Assembly (NCBI GenBank): GCA_028023455.1 | Contig: JAQFVV010012405.1 | Coordinates: forward strand, 2,253,677 to 2,317,676 | Direction of reading: 5' to 3' | Length of the DNA: 64,000 bases | Source: Epiperipatus broadwayi | Taxonomy: Eukaryota; Onychophora; Udeonychophora; Euonychophora; Peripatidae | Shown here: in pieces, positions 49,388 through 59,528 of the stretch | Layout of the letters: every line of letters begins with the position of its first letter | How positions within the stretch are numbered: the stretch's first letter is position 1 | Notes under the pieces: generated by a model | Told to the model about the DNA's origin: nothing | What the model saw: the letters and a program-made list of their open reading frames with translations, nothing else | Database searches by the model: none | Position numbers and translations under genes: made by a program

Positions 49388-49565
49388 GATATATTTAACA
49401 CTTTTATTTTAAAGTATTAAACAAACTTTTCTTAGCATTCATGTTGTATGTAATTTATATTGAACTAAAAACATTTAGGAATTATACTGAATTATATAAG
49501 TAAACCAACATTCAGATACAAATTTTCAATAAATATATCAATGCTTTACTTACATATTTAATTTT
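49388..49565. other. Short spacer between repeats
   Basis: AT-rich sequence with no feature. Confidence 0.4.
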
Positions 49566-50042
49566 AAGATTTGAAATACAGGCATTCTTCTTATTCCTGG
49601 AGCTTAATTGTAAATATAAAGGATTTGAACACAGACTTTCAAGCATGCTTCAAGTATCCACAATATCTCATATCATTGATACACATGACCACACACATGT
49701 AGAAAGGATAAATAATCACCATATACATATTTTGGGCTGAATCAGCACTCATCAGTTGGTCCAGATTATCATCTCCCACAACACACATATATAATCAGTG
49801 CTCACTTTATATTAAGATAGAAAATCTTCATACTTTAATGGACAGGCTTCAATCTACTCCAATGTCCAACTAATCAGCCATCTATACCATTGAAAATCTG
49901 ATGATGGAAAGCCCATCCCATACTGATGCCAATATTATTGCCATGCCTCTGTTGACCTCAAGTCACTCTGACCCCTCATGTATATGACCTTATCCATTTA
50001 AATACACAGAAGAGGGATGGGCAGGATGCAGGCTTAATGTGT
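49566..50042. repeat. C-family repeat, copy 3
   Basis: The unit starts agatttgaaatacaggcatt and runs through gatttgaacacagactttca, the gttggtccagattatcatct segment and tctgatgatgg, to tcaagtcactctgacccctc and aagagggatgggcaggatgc. It is in the reverse orientation to the copy at 43438. It ends at a second agatttgaaatacaggca, where copy 4 begins, so the unit length is about 477 bp. Confidence 0.78.
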
Positions 50043-50600
50043 AAGATTTGAAATACAGGCACTCTTCATAGACCTGAAGCTTAATTGTAAATAGAGGGGA
50101 TTTGAACACAGATTTTAAAGCACTTCCTAACTATCCACACTATCTCATACCACTAATACACATGACCACATACATGTAGAAAAGATAAATAATCACCAAA
50201 TGTACATATTTTATGCTGAAACAGCACTTATCATTTGGTCCAGATTATCAACTTCCCTACATATATATAATTAGTGCATGGGATTTGGGCTTTCCATCAT
50301 CAGATTTTCAATGGTGTGCATGGCTGAAGAGTTGGAGGTTGCAGTAGATTGAAGCATGTCAATTAAAGTATAAAGAGTTGCTATCTTAATATGAACTGAC
50401 CACTGATTATATATTTATGTGGGAGATGATAATCTGGACCAACTGATGAGTGCTGGTTTGACATAAAATATGTATATTGGTGATTATTTATCTTTTCTAC
50501 ATGTGTGTGGTCATGTGTATCAGTGGTATGAGATAGTGGGAATAGTTGAAGGGTGCTTGAAAGTCTGTGGTAAAATCCCCCATGTTTATATTTAATTTTA
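50043..50600. repeat. C-family repeat, copy 4, palindromic
   Basis: The copy begins with the same agatttgaaatacaggcact junction, directly head to tail with copy 3. Its left arm goes to catatatataattagtgc. The sequence then turns back through catcagattttcaatg and repeats the arm in inverse, from ctgatgagtgctggtttgac to agggtgcttgaaagtctgtg. Together copies 3 and 4 show both tandem and fold-back arrangement in one locus. Confidence 0.78.
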
Positions 50601-51647
50601 GTAACTGAGAATGAGCAATATTTTTTGGAGCTAACTATAATTGTTGTAAATAATTTGAATATTAAGATTGGGAATTATTCTTACATTAATCCCATTAATA
50701 TGCTATTTTTTTTCATAACGCGGATTTAAGACCACTAATGATGGGATTACATTTGAAAATCTATGAGAAATATTTCATTCTTAGTCACATTACTTTTTTA
50801 ATAACTTTGTTTGCTTATATTACAATGATTATGGTTATATTACAATGATTACCTGGATGTTATTGAGTATCAATTTTAATACAATATGTTGAACAATTCA
50901 TGATTTTCTGAATTTTGATTTATTCTATTTGGTAATAAATATATTAATAAGATTTAAGTATAAATCTATATTTTATATTTATTATTTGACATGAATATAT
51001 TGACCCTTAGTACTCTGTTAATTTAACACTAAGATAGAAGCTGAACAGCTAACAACATTTCTAGAATTTAAGCTTAGCTAATCAATTTTACTTGCCACAT
51101 TAGTCATAAAAAATGAATATAATAAAACATGTTCATTAATTACATATGTATTAAATTGTTTTTTAATAATAATTTTTATTGCACTCACAAGTACTGCAGT
51201 TTTATAATAATTCAGTATCTGAAAAATATATATATAATTTTATGTTTGTTGAAGTAATGAATTTTAAGACTCCATATTCGTTTTATTTTTTTTTTTTTTT
51301 GTTTATTTCATTTATCTATATATTCCATTTAGTCAAAAAATCAAATTTGCATTAGAGTGAAAAATTAAAAGTACAATTAAGTAATCTGTTATATTATATA
51401 TTATAGATGGAATTATGATAATTATATGGCGTTTTTTTTAGGTTTTAAATATATCTTTTATTATTTCTTTATAATCATAAATTTATTATTAAATAAATCT
51501 AGAAATTATTTTATTTATGTACAATTATTCAGTTTGTTCCTTCAATGCTAGTTTTGAATCATAATATAAATAACGGGGGTAACGTTTGCAAAATAAAAAA
51601 AAAATTGAATGACTTTATTGCTTAAGAGTTCATAAAATATTCAAGCA
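50601..51647. other. Intron, no supported gene
   Basis: AT-rich intron with T runs. No coding block or clear repeat. Confidence 0.45.
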
Positions 51648-51710
51648 TTGAAATGAATATGATGATTCTACATTCCATAATCTGATATTCTATCAACTGC
51701 GCTAAAGTAT
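51648..51710 (-). repeat. tRNA-like SINE remnant
   Basis: Read on the minus strand it contains tttagcgcagttgatagaat, close to a tRNA D-arm/A-box consensus, followed by an anticodon-like segment. The B-box side is weak, so this is a degraded tRNA-derived fragment and not a working tRNA. Confidence 0.45.
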
Positions 51711-51865
51711 GTAGGGTATGTGTGCTTCATATTCTAATAGGATTTTTTTTTTTTGCTTTTAATATATTGATATTTATCAAATCAATCCACAAGAGTCTTA
51801 TTTTATTTTTAATTAAAACTGTTTAGTGAAAAAATTGTGAGCCTACTTGAAAATTGTTTAGCTAC

Positions 51866-52126
51866 AATACAGTCTTAATTATAAATTTTATTAAACGCCC
51901 ATTATTATATTAAGTAATAATTTACTAAGGCTGTAACCTTAGAAATAAGCGTCTGAAAAATACGAAGGTAGGGACCTCTATAGGTCTTAAAACACAAGCT
52001 TACGCTCTCTTTTCTTCATAGCGTAAGCTTGTGTTTTAAGACCTATAGAGGTCCCTACCTTCGTATTTTTCAGACGCTTATTTCTAAGGTTACAGCCTTA
52101 GTAAATTATTACTTAATACAGTCTTA
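51866..52126. mobile_element. Perfect fold-back element with possible 12-bp flanking repeat
   Basis: Arms 51908-52006 and 52020-52118 are exact reverse complements over 99 bp, separated by a 13-nt pyrimidine-rich loop (ctcttttcttcat). The block is also flanked by the direct repeat aatacagtctta at 51866-51877 and 52115-52126; the right copy overlaps the arm's last bases. Exact arms imply either very recent origin, gene-conversion-like correction, or a fold-back artefact of sequencing. A diverged arm relic at 45438 supports a real repeat family. There is no coding capacity. Confidence 0.8.
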
Positions 52127-53789
52127 GTTATTTTTACTTTTTTTTTCTCATCATTTTTTATTAAATATTTTCTTCTTCAGTATGGGTGCATTTTGTTATA
52201 GATATTTTGAAATCATTAGTAATATATATATATATTGTTAAAAGTAGGTTGCCTTGACAACAATTTGAAATTTTTGATTGTTATTGATATTGGGATTATG
52301 TAAATGTTGACTGGTTTTAATGATATATATATATATATGATGTTTTAAAAGGCTTAAGTGATGCCACAATCTCTTTGTAATTGATATTGTAACTTGATTA
52401 CATTCATACATATATATAATATGTTTTTATTTAATTTTTATGTTATTAAAGAAATCTATATATAATTTTTGTTCAAAATGGTTGTAAATGAGTGTTTTAT
52501 GAATATATATTTTTATGAATAATTTATGGACAAAAATAATTAAATAAACCCAATTACCCATTTTCTTTTCTTCAAAGCTAGTTTTACCAATAGATTTGAA
52601 TAAATCATGTCTTGGATCATTTTTAACTCTCTTTAATTCACCTATTGTCTAATCTGTTGTAACATTTTTATAAAGATGAAAGAATTGATGCGTTTATCTA
52701 CAGAGTTTCAGGACAAAAATAGTAAATATTTAAAGATTGGACTCGCTCTGTTTTGGCTTCTCGATGAATTAATATTTTAACAAAATGTAATAATGACAAT
52801 TTTTTTTAACAAATCACAAGTTATTTGATACTTGAACTAAGAAAATAGTATTAAAGGCTTAGTTACTAAAATAAAAAAAATGTAATTCTAGTCTTTCTTA
52901 GAAACTTTTTCAATATTTTATATTTTGAATTATAAATTAAATGATGAAAATTGCTTTGTGACCATGTATAAATAAATTTTCTCTTTAAGTAGCTAATGCT
53001 GAAAATGTTTAGAATTTTTAAGCAGCAAATGCTGAACATTGGATATCGGAACAACATGGCTAAATACAGTCGTTTTGCTTTTTAAGCAATATATGTATTA
53101 TTTGTAAAAGAGTACTTTAAAAGAGAAAAGGAATTCATAGTATAATAATTAGTGTACCTGCTTGCTATGCGCATTATAAGGGGTTGAAGTTTGGATTGGT
53201 TTGATGTATTTATTTTTCAAGTTACAAATAGGCTTAATATGTTTTACAATTGACAGTTTTTAGCCAATCTAATTTCCCATTCAGTATTCGTCTGCAAATG
53301 GATATTTAGCTATTATTAGCTAGAAAGTAAACTTTTAATTTAAATTGATTAATTGAATGTCAGATGCTGATGAAAAAAAAAAATGCACACTACATACACA
53401 GCTTTACAGTATGCTTTCTTATTGCTATTGGCAAAAAAGAAAATAAGAACTTCCATATTCCTATATATTTGTATGATTTTTTTTTGTTTAAAAGTAATTA
53501 AATAAATATTTAATCCGTGATTGATATTGTTGGGAGACTGGCAGATATAAATAATTTTTTCATTTTTTTATTATCATTAATCTTTTAAATATATCTATTA
53601 CAAATAATAATAAATATTGCAAAAACTGTCTTAGTATTCTTAATTGATATAAAATATATCTTATTAACGTTTCTAATTGCGGTTTACATAAGAAAAAAGT
53701 TTTCATACCAGAAGTTTCAATATAGGAAGTGGAATCATTCATCATTGCATTTATATAATATTTTAAATACAAATGTATTTCATATACCT
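52127..53789. other. Intron, no supported gene
   Basis: AT-rich intron with TA runs. A + strand tRNA-like patch around 53143-53200 (gcttgctatgcgcattataa followed by ggggttgaag) may be another SINE head. Frames at 52866-53057 and 53560-53832 are AT-rich noise. Confidence 0.4.
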
Positions 53790-54300
53790 GTAGTCTAGAT
53801 GTAATATAGGGGATTTGAACAAAGACTTTCAAGCTCCCTTCAGCCTACACTTAATCTCATACAACCGATTCACATGACTACACACATATAAAAATGATAA
53901 ATGATCTCCAATATACGTATTTTATGCTGAACCAGCACTCGTCAGCTGGCCCAAATCATTATCTCCCACACATATGTAATCAGTGCTCAGTTTATATTCA
54001 GATAGCAAATCTTACACTTTAATGGACAGGCTTCAATCTACTCTACTCTCCATTAAAGTGTGAAAATTTATCTTAATAAAAACCGAGCTCTGATTATATA
54101 TTTGTGAGAGACATGATGATCTGGACCAATTGATGAGCACTGGTTTAGTATGAAATATGCATTTTGGAGATCATTTATGTTTTTCACATGTGTGTGGTCA
54201 TGTGTATCAGTTGCATGACATAGAGTATATCGCTGAAGGGAGCTTGAAAGTCTGCATTCAAATCCTAAATTGTGAGATGTTCTAGCACCTGAAGTGCCTG
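53790..54300. repeat. C-family fold-back, copy 5 (most complete palindrome)
   Basis: The left arm runs from ggggatttgaacaaagactt to caaatcttacactttaatgg. After a short turn near 54022-54050 the right arm inverts it, from ccattaaagtgtgaaaattt to gaaagtctgcattcaaatcc. Arms are about 210 bp with moderate divergence. Both outer ends carry ggatttgaac / gttcaaatcc-like words. Confidence 0.8.
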
Positions 54301-55574
54301 ATTGAGCTTGAATTTATAGACTATTACTTCTTGAATCCATCAGCTTAAATACATTAAAACACATAGACCTACATTCTGATATTTTCCTAAGGCATATATA
54401 ATTTAGTATTATTTATTTTTATTGCAAAACACGTAATCTTAATGATTTTAAGAAAGTATGAAACCATTTAAAATTTATTGCAATTTTTCAATCCTAATAT
54501 TAGATATTACCTAAGTAGTTTATACAAAATTTTCACTAATATTTTTATAAACATCACGCTATATAAAATAATTGACTAATATTTTTAATATATTCAGAAA
54601 TCGACTAATATAATTATTTGTAAAATAAATTCTATAAATCTAATAATATAAATAGAAAAAAAACTTTTTTAATTACTGTAATATATATTTTTTTATCCAT
54701 ATTTCTTAAATTTTTATCCACTTCTTTTTTAAAACTTTGATATTAAAAATGCATAACATGATCCTCATTTATGTTTGGTTGATTTATCTTTATTAAAATA
54801 AAATCCTATCTTAGTAATCTCCTAATTACAAAGATACCATTCTATTTTTAAGGATAAATAAACTGTTAAATTATTACATAATATTGATTTCAAAAGAGAC
54901 TATAATCAAGTTGTCTAAAGCAAATAATATGGTACCATTATGATGTTTTCCAGAATATTCTAATTTCATCATCATTTCTGTCATTGCTAATTTATAGCAG
55001 GGTGAAAGTCTTTCCAAGGGTAACCAGTTTTTCCATTTCTTAGCTTTTCCGTATTACTCCAAAAATTTCTATTGTATTAAATGCTTTTATTCAATGTACA
55101 TTCTCTGAATGTTTGTTTGTGCTTGTTTCATAGGTATAGTTTAAGTGCGCAATAGTGCAGTTTACACTTTTTTTTTGTTTTCAATTGATAGGTTTTAAAA
55201 TCAAGTGCTTAATATATTTTAAATAGTGGACAATTTTTAGAGGTTTCAAGTGAAAGGTTGACTTAATGATTTATTAGATACATATATAATAATATACACA
55301 TACTACATCTTATATATATATATATATATAAGAGTTATGCATATTAACATATTGCAGAAATATCAAGTGATATATGTATAAACTAGAAGTGACAAATCAA
55401 TTTAAAGTACTTTCTGCAATTTTTTGAATGAACAAAACTTCTAAAACTTTAAATTGATTAATGGTTAGAGGTCATATATATATATAATTAAAATAAGTAA
55501 TAAATACATCATTTTAAATTGAATTCAGATAGAGATAGATTGCTTAACAAAAAGGAAATTGCAAAATATCTGAA
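54301..55574. other. Intron, no supported gene
   Basis: AT-rich intron with a (TA)n run at about 55310-55332. Nothing else is seen. Confidence 0.45.
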
Positions 55575-55865
55575 AACTAAAAAATAATAGAGTTAAAAAT
55601 ATTTTATAGTAAATGCTTTTATTTTTTTTGCACTAAAAAGAAAAAAAGTTTCTTCAACCACAATTGGGGTTTTTAGATTGAATTTGAAATAAAAGTATCT
55701 GAGTCGGGGCAGGGTATAGAAATTAATTATTTCCATTCACTTTTATTTCAATTTCAATTTAAAAATCCTAATTGTGTTTGAAGAAGCAATTATTTTTTAA
55801 TTTTTAGTGCATGACAAATAAAAGTATTTACTATAAAATATTTTTTATCTGTATTATTTCATCAA
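55575..55865. mobile_element. Fold-back MITE
   Basis: Left words ttaaaaatattttatagtaa, atgcttttattttt, gtttcttcaaccacaattgg and gaaataaaagt return in inverse on the right as cttttatttc, aattgtgtttgaagaag, aataaaagtatt and tactataaaatatttttta. Arms are about 115 bp with mismatches. The centre near 55715 is less AT-rich (gagtcggggcagggta). Confidence 0.7.
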
Positions 55866-56390
55866 TTGTCCCCACAAATGACTCTTTTTAGATATATTGT
55901 AATTTCTTAGACTCTAATTTAAATTTTCACTTGCCCATCTTTTGTCATATCTTTTAGCAACAGTTCCAGTTAAATTTAATTTCTACTTAATTTAACAAGT
56001 CTGTATACATAAAAATGACTCAAGGTTATCATCTATTTTCATTTTTTTAACATATATTGTACCCTTATAGTATCACTATAAATTGACTATTATAAATTTA
56101 AAACTGTAAAAATTTTATTGGCTTTAATTGTTATGGTTAAGCAAATATATTTCATTGCTGTCATTGGTTGTAGGGCATAGAATATAATATCATGTTTAAT
56201 AATCTCTCATACTAATGCTTAAAAGAAATATGTAATTTTATGAAGCATTTTTTAACAGCTTTCCAGGCAAATTTTGTGAACAATGCTTGTATTAAAATGT
56301 GTATGTTTAGTTTTATCATTATTCTTATTAAGAAATAAAGCTATTGAAGTGTATAAATAAACAGAAACCCTCATTCACATAAAAAAAAAA

Positions 56391-56530
56391 ATTTAAGACA
56401 TAAATATAGAACAGAATTATAAATCCAACATTACAATAAAGACATAAACATAGAGCAGAATTATAAATCTAACATTACAATAATTTAAGACATAAATATA
56501 GAACAGAATTATAAATCCAACATTATAACA
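56391..56530. repeat. Three-copy tandem repeat (44-48 bp units)
   Basis: The words aagacataaatatagaacag and ataaatccaacatta recur with starts at 56395, 56439 and 56487. Units 1 and 3 are closest, so the array probably arose by slippage or unequal exchange. Confidence 0.8.
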
Positions 56531-59208
56531 CTAAAATATTTTAAAGTAAAGCAATTATATTACAGATTACAATTTATTTAGGTGTAGAACAAACAGTTTT
56601 TACATTTTTATATTTTGTGTGTAGGTGTGTGGGAAAGCTTAAATATTTAGATTTACTAAAATTAATTGGTTTGGTTTGCTAGAATATTTATTAAGCAATA
56701 TTATTTATTTAAAAAAAAAATCAATTTAAATTTAATAGAAATAAATATCTGAGAACTTTATAGTTTTATAATTTATTTATTTTAAATAAATTTTTGTGAA
56801 ATTATTTCAAAACCTGGAAATAAAGTGAAGCAATTGAAAAAGACTGAAAGTATTATTATTTTTTTCCTTTTTAAGAATGTTGTTCATAAAGTTTTTACCA
56901 CTCTGATGATGAAACTCTTTCAATATTTTCTGAACAAATCAAGAAACCCCAATGCATGATACAGAACATTCTCTAATCCAGATATCATAATAATTGGTAT
57001 AAAAAGTGATGTTTGGAAAATCCAGATAGTCTTCACAAATATTTATTATAGTCAGAACCTAATCCGTTCAAAGTTTTAAATATCCATTTTATTTACCATC
57101 TACATGATGATCAGCTAAGCTAATAACTAGGTATTTGTCTTTGCTGGTTTAAAAAAATGATTTCTTCTCATCATATGAATTACAGCAAATAAAATAGATA
57201 CCATCATTAATTAATTTATTAATTCTTTATTTCAAGAAATCTCATTTATTACAGTCAGCTGTTAGTAGCAAAATGGATAAATTAAATTACAGAATGCCAT
57301 CTCACAACTTCAACAAAAATTCCTGGACTTCTTCAATTGAAGGTAATATGAAATAGTTGATATAATTGGAAAATTATGTTTATTAACTTCAAATAAGTTG
57401 CCATGCTTATTTTCAAAACATTGGAAAATAATTGTTTCTTTTTACTCCAAGAAAATGTGCATATTAAGACTCATTAGTGTGAATTTCTCTCCTCTTTAAT
57501 TATGTATGGAAAAACTTTAAACAATTTTTCAAGCCAAATATGCCTCCATAAACTTGTCACTTAGAGAAATGAACTTCATACAAAAAATAATGAAAAACGC
57601 TTTGTTATGGGTAATAAACTATTTACTTTATCAGAGATATGATCAGAATTACTGTTATCATGGATTAAAGATCTATAAATGAATAGATTAATTATACATC
57701 TCAAATTAAAGAAGTAATGAATGCTAATCCTTTGGATAAAATTATAACATCTTTTCAAATGAATTAAATTGCTGTGCTTAACAAATTATGAATTGGTATC
57801 TGGTACTTAAAGAAATGCATTACGGATTATCATTGCTAAATAATTAAGTACCACCATTCAATGGATAATGGATTATGAAGCTAAATATTTTTTTAGCAAA
57901 GCAAATATTAAATATGATAAAAGTCCAAATAAAGCAATCTTAAAATAGATTAATGTGTATAATGTAACTTACCTTGAGTCAACAAGTATGATAAAGAGAA
58001 TTTATTTATTTCTATGCTGGGTCCAGAAAGAATTATATTTGTATGTGTACCACTATTATTAATAATGTAATAATAATTTTACAGTATGTCTATGGTCTTC
58101 AAATTGTTATGAGTATCTTGAATAAACACTAAGGGTACACCAGATCCTCTGTACAAACAACAAAATCTAGTGCACGGCAGCTGGCCACAAATACCATCTG
58201 AATGTCAGACTATGCTGTCAGTTTTTTTAGAAATCTCTCTGCACCGATCTAAAACCAATATGAAGAGACATTTAAATGAATTGGTAACTGAGAAAAGAAA
58301 AAAAATTTTTTTATTAAAGCTTTATGAAATAACAAGAACAGTGATTTTTGAATGCTGTTCTTGTGGTATACTCTGTTATTACACTATCTGGTTTAATTTA
58401 TTCAGTATAACAATAAATAGAATAAAACACTTAAGCAAAAAAAAAAAAATGTATGTGGAGAAAAGCCATCTTTTTTTTTTATTGTCAACTTCAATATTAA
58501 TTACATTTAACAATTAGTCAAAGAATTAACCAGCAAGATTTATATTAAATACAAGGATTTAAAAAGACAAATAGGCAATATGAAGGGAAATGTTAAGGAA
58601 CTTTTAGAAAATGCAAGCTTCTTAATCATACATCAAATTAATTTTCAAATATTAAATGATATTCTATCGGCACCAATTTATTTAAACAAAAGGTTAAGTA
58701 TGAATTGGAAACCTGTATTTTTTGCAAACTGTAAAGCATTTTAACAAATAAAAATAAAAGTATTCCACACTTTATCTACAAAATTAAAAAGACAAATCAG
58801 CGATAATATTAAAAGTTTTTTATCCACACGTGCTTTAAAGATAATATAGTCATCAGAAAATCTTTAATAAATAAAAGTGCAACTGGCTAAGGAAATTTTA
58901 AAACAAATGGTATAAATGCTTTAATAGATGCCTAAAATACATCTCATAAAAAATTATTGGAAGAAATTTGATTAGGCACTGATTCCATTTTTGTGTGAGA
59001 TATGGAAGTAATTAAAATTTTTATAAGACCGAGAAACAAAAAACGAAGGAAGATTAAAAAAACTATGATCTATAAATCAAAATTTATATGCATACAATTT
59101 TAAAAAAAAATTATATAATGTATTCTTTTTACTCATAAAGGATATTATTTAATTAAATAATAATGAAAATTGTACATATGCAATAATTTTTTCAATTTCA
59201 TTTTTCAG
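56531..59208. other. Intron before exon 3, no assigned gene
   Basis: A stretch around 56880-58270 is slightly less AT-rich and gives broken protein-like text in several frames (for example SDDETLSIFSEQ near 56905). No domain is recognised and there is no continuous frame. The 115-codon frame at 58170-58517 is lysine- and isoleucine-rich and contains an A run. I do not recognise it. A decayed mobile element is the likeliest explanation. Confidence 0.35.
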
Positions 59209-59351
59209 GAACGTCGCAAAGCTCTGCAAGCAGAGCGTCTTGCAAGACTTCAAGAAATGCAAGAAAAAAGAAAACAAAGAGATTTAAAAATAGAACAGCA
59301 GCAACAAGAAAAAGAGAAAGAAAGGATTGAACTTGCCAGAGAAAAAGCTAG
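59209..59351 (+). CDS. SCAPER: SCAPER homologue, internal 143-nt exon
   Basis: The exon starts after a strong acceptor (a T-rich tract ending tttttcag) and ends at a GTAATA donor. It encodes 47 complete codons plus two bases of an Arg codon, beginning [20 protein letters not shown] and ending in IELAREKAR. This Arg/Lys/Glu/Gln-rich helix, with its QQQQEKEKE run, matches the SCAPER coiled-coil region. The open frame continues upstream into the intron, where an ATG at 59170 opens an apparent 61-residue ORF. The true exon start is the AG at 59207-59208, because the upstream residues are low-complexity intron and only the downstream part is conserved. The exon is phase 0 at its start and leaves two bases at its end, which the next exon completes. 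A 65-bp tandem duplication follows closely in the intron. Confidence 0.87.
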
Positions 59352-59398
59352 GTAATATATATATATATGTAAAGGGACACTCACATATCAACATTGGC

Positions 59399-59528
59399 AA
59401 TTATTATCTTTCATCCAATCATTTTACTTGTCATCTCTGTATCTGTTAATGGTTTTTATTGGAAATTATTATCTTTCATCCAATCATTTTACTTATCATC
59501 TCTGTATCTGTTAATGGTTTTATATAAT
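59399..59528. repeat. 65-bp tandem duplication just after exon 3
   Basis: The sequence beginning aattattatctttcatccaa is present at 59399 and again at 59464, with one or two differences. It is a recent duplication starting about 50 bases into the intron. Confidence 0.88.

Noticed and set aside
58170-58517. 115-codon + strand frame
   Set aside because: It has no recognisable domain, contains an A run and long Ile/Leu/Lys stretches, and shows no splice or promoter context. It is kept only as a note within the intron entry.
59170-59208. ATG at 59170 as a start codon for exon 3
   Set aside because: A strong acceptor (tttttcag) at 59201-59208 and conservation starting exactly after it show that the ATG lies in intron sequence that happens to be open.
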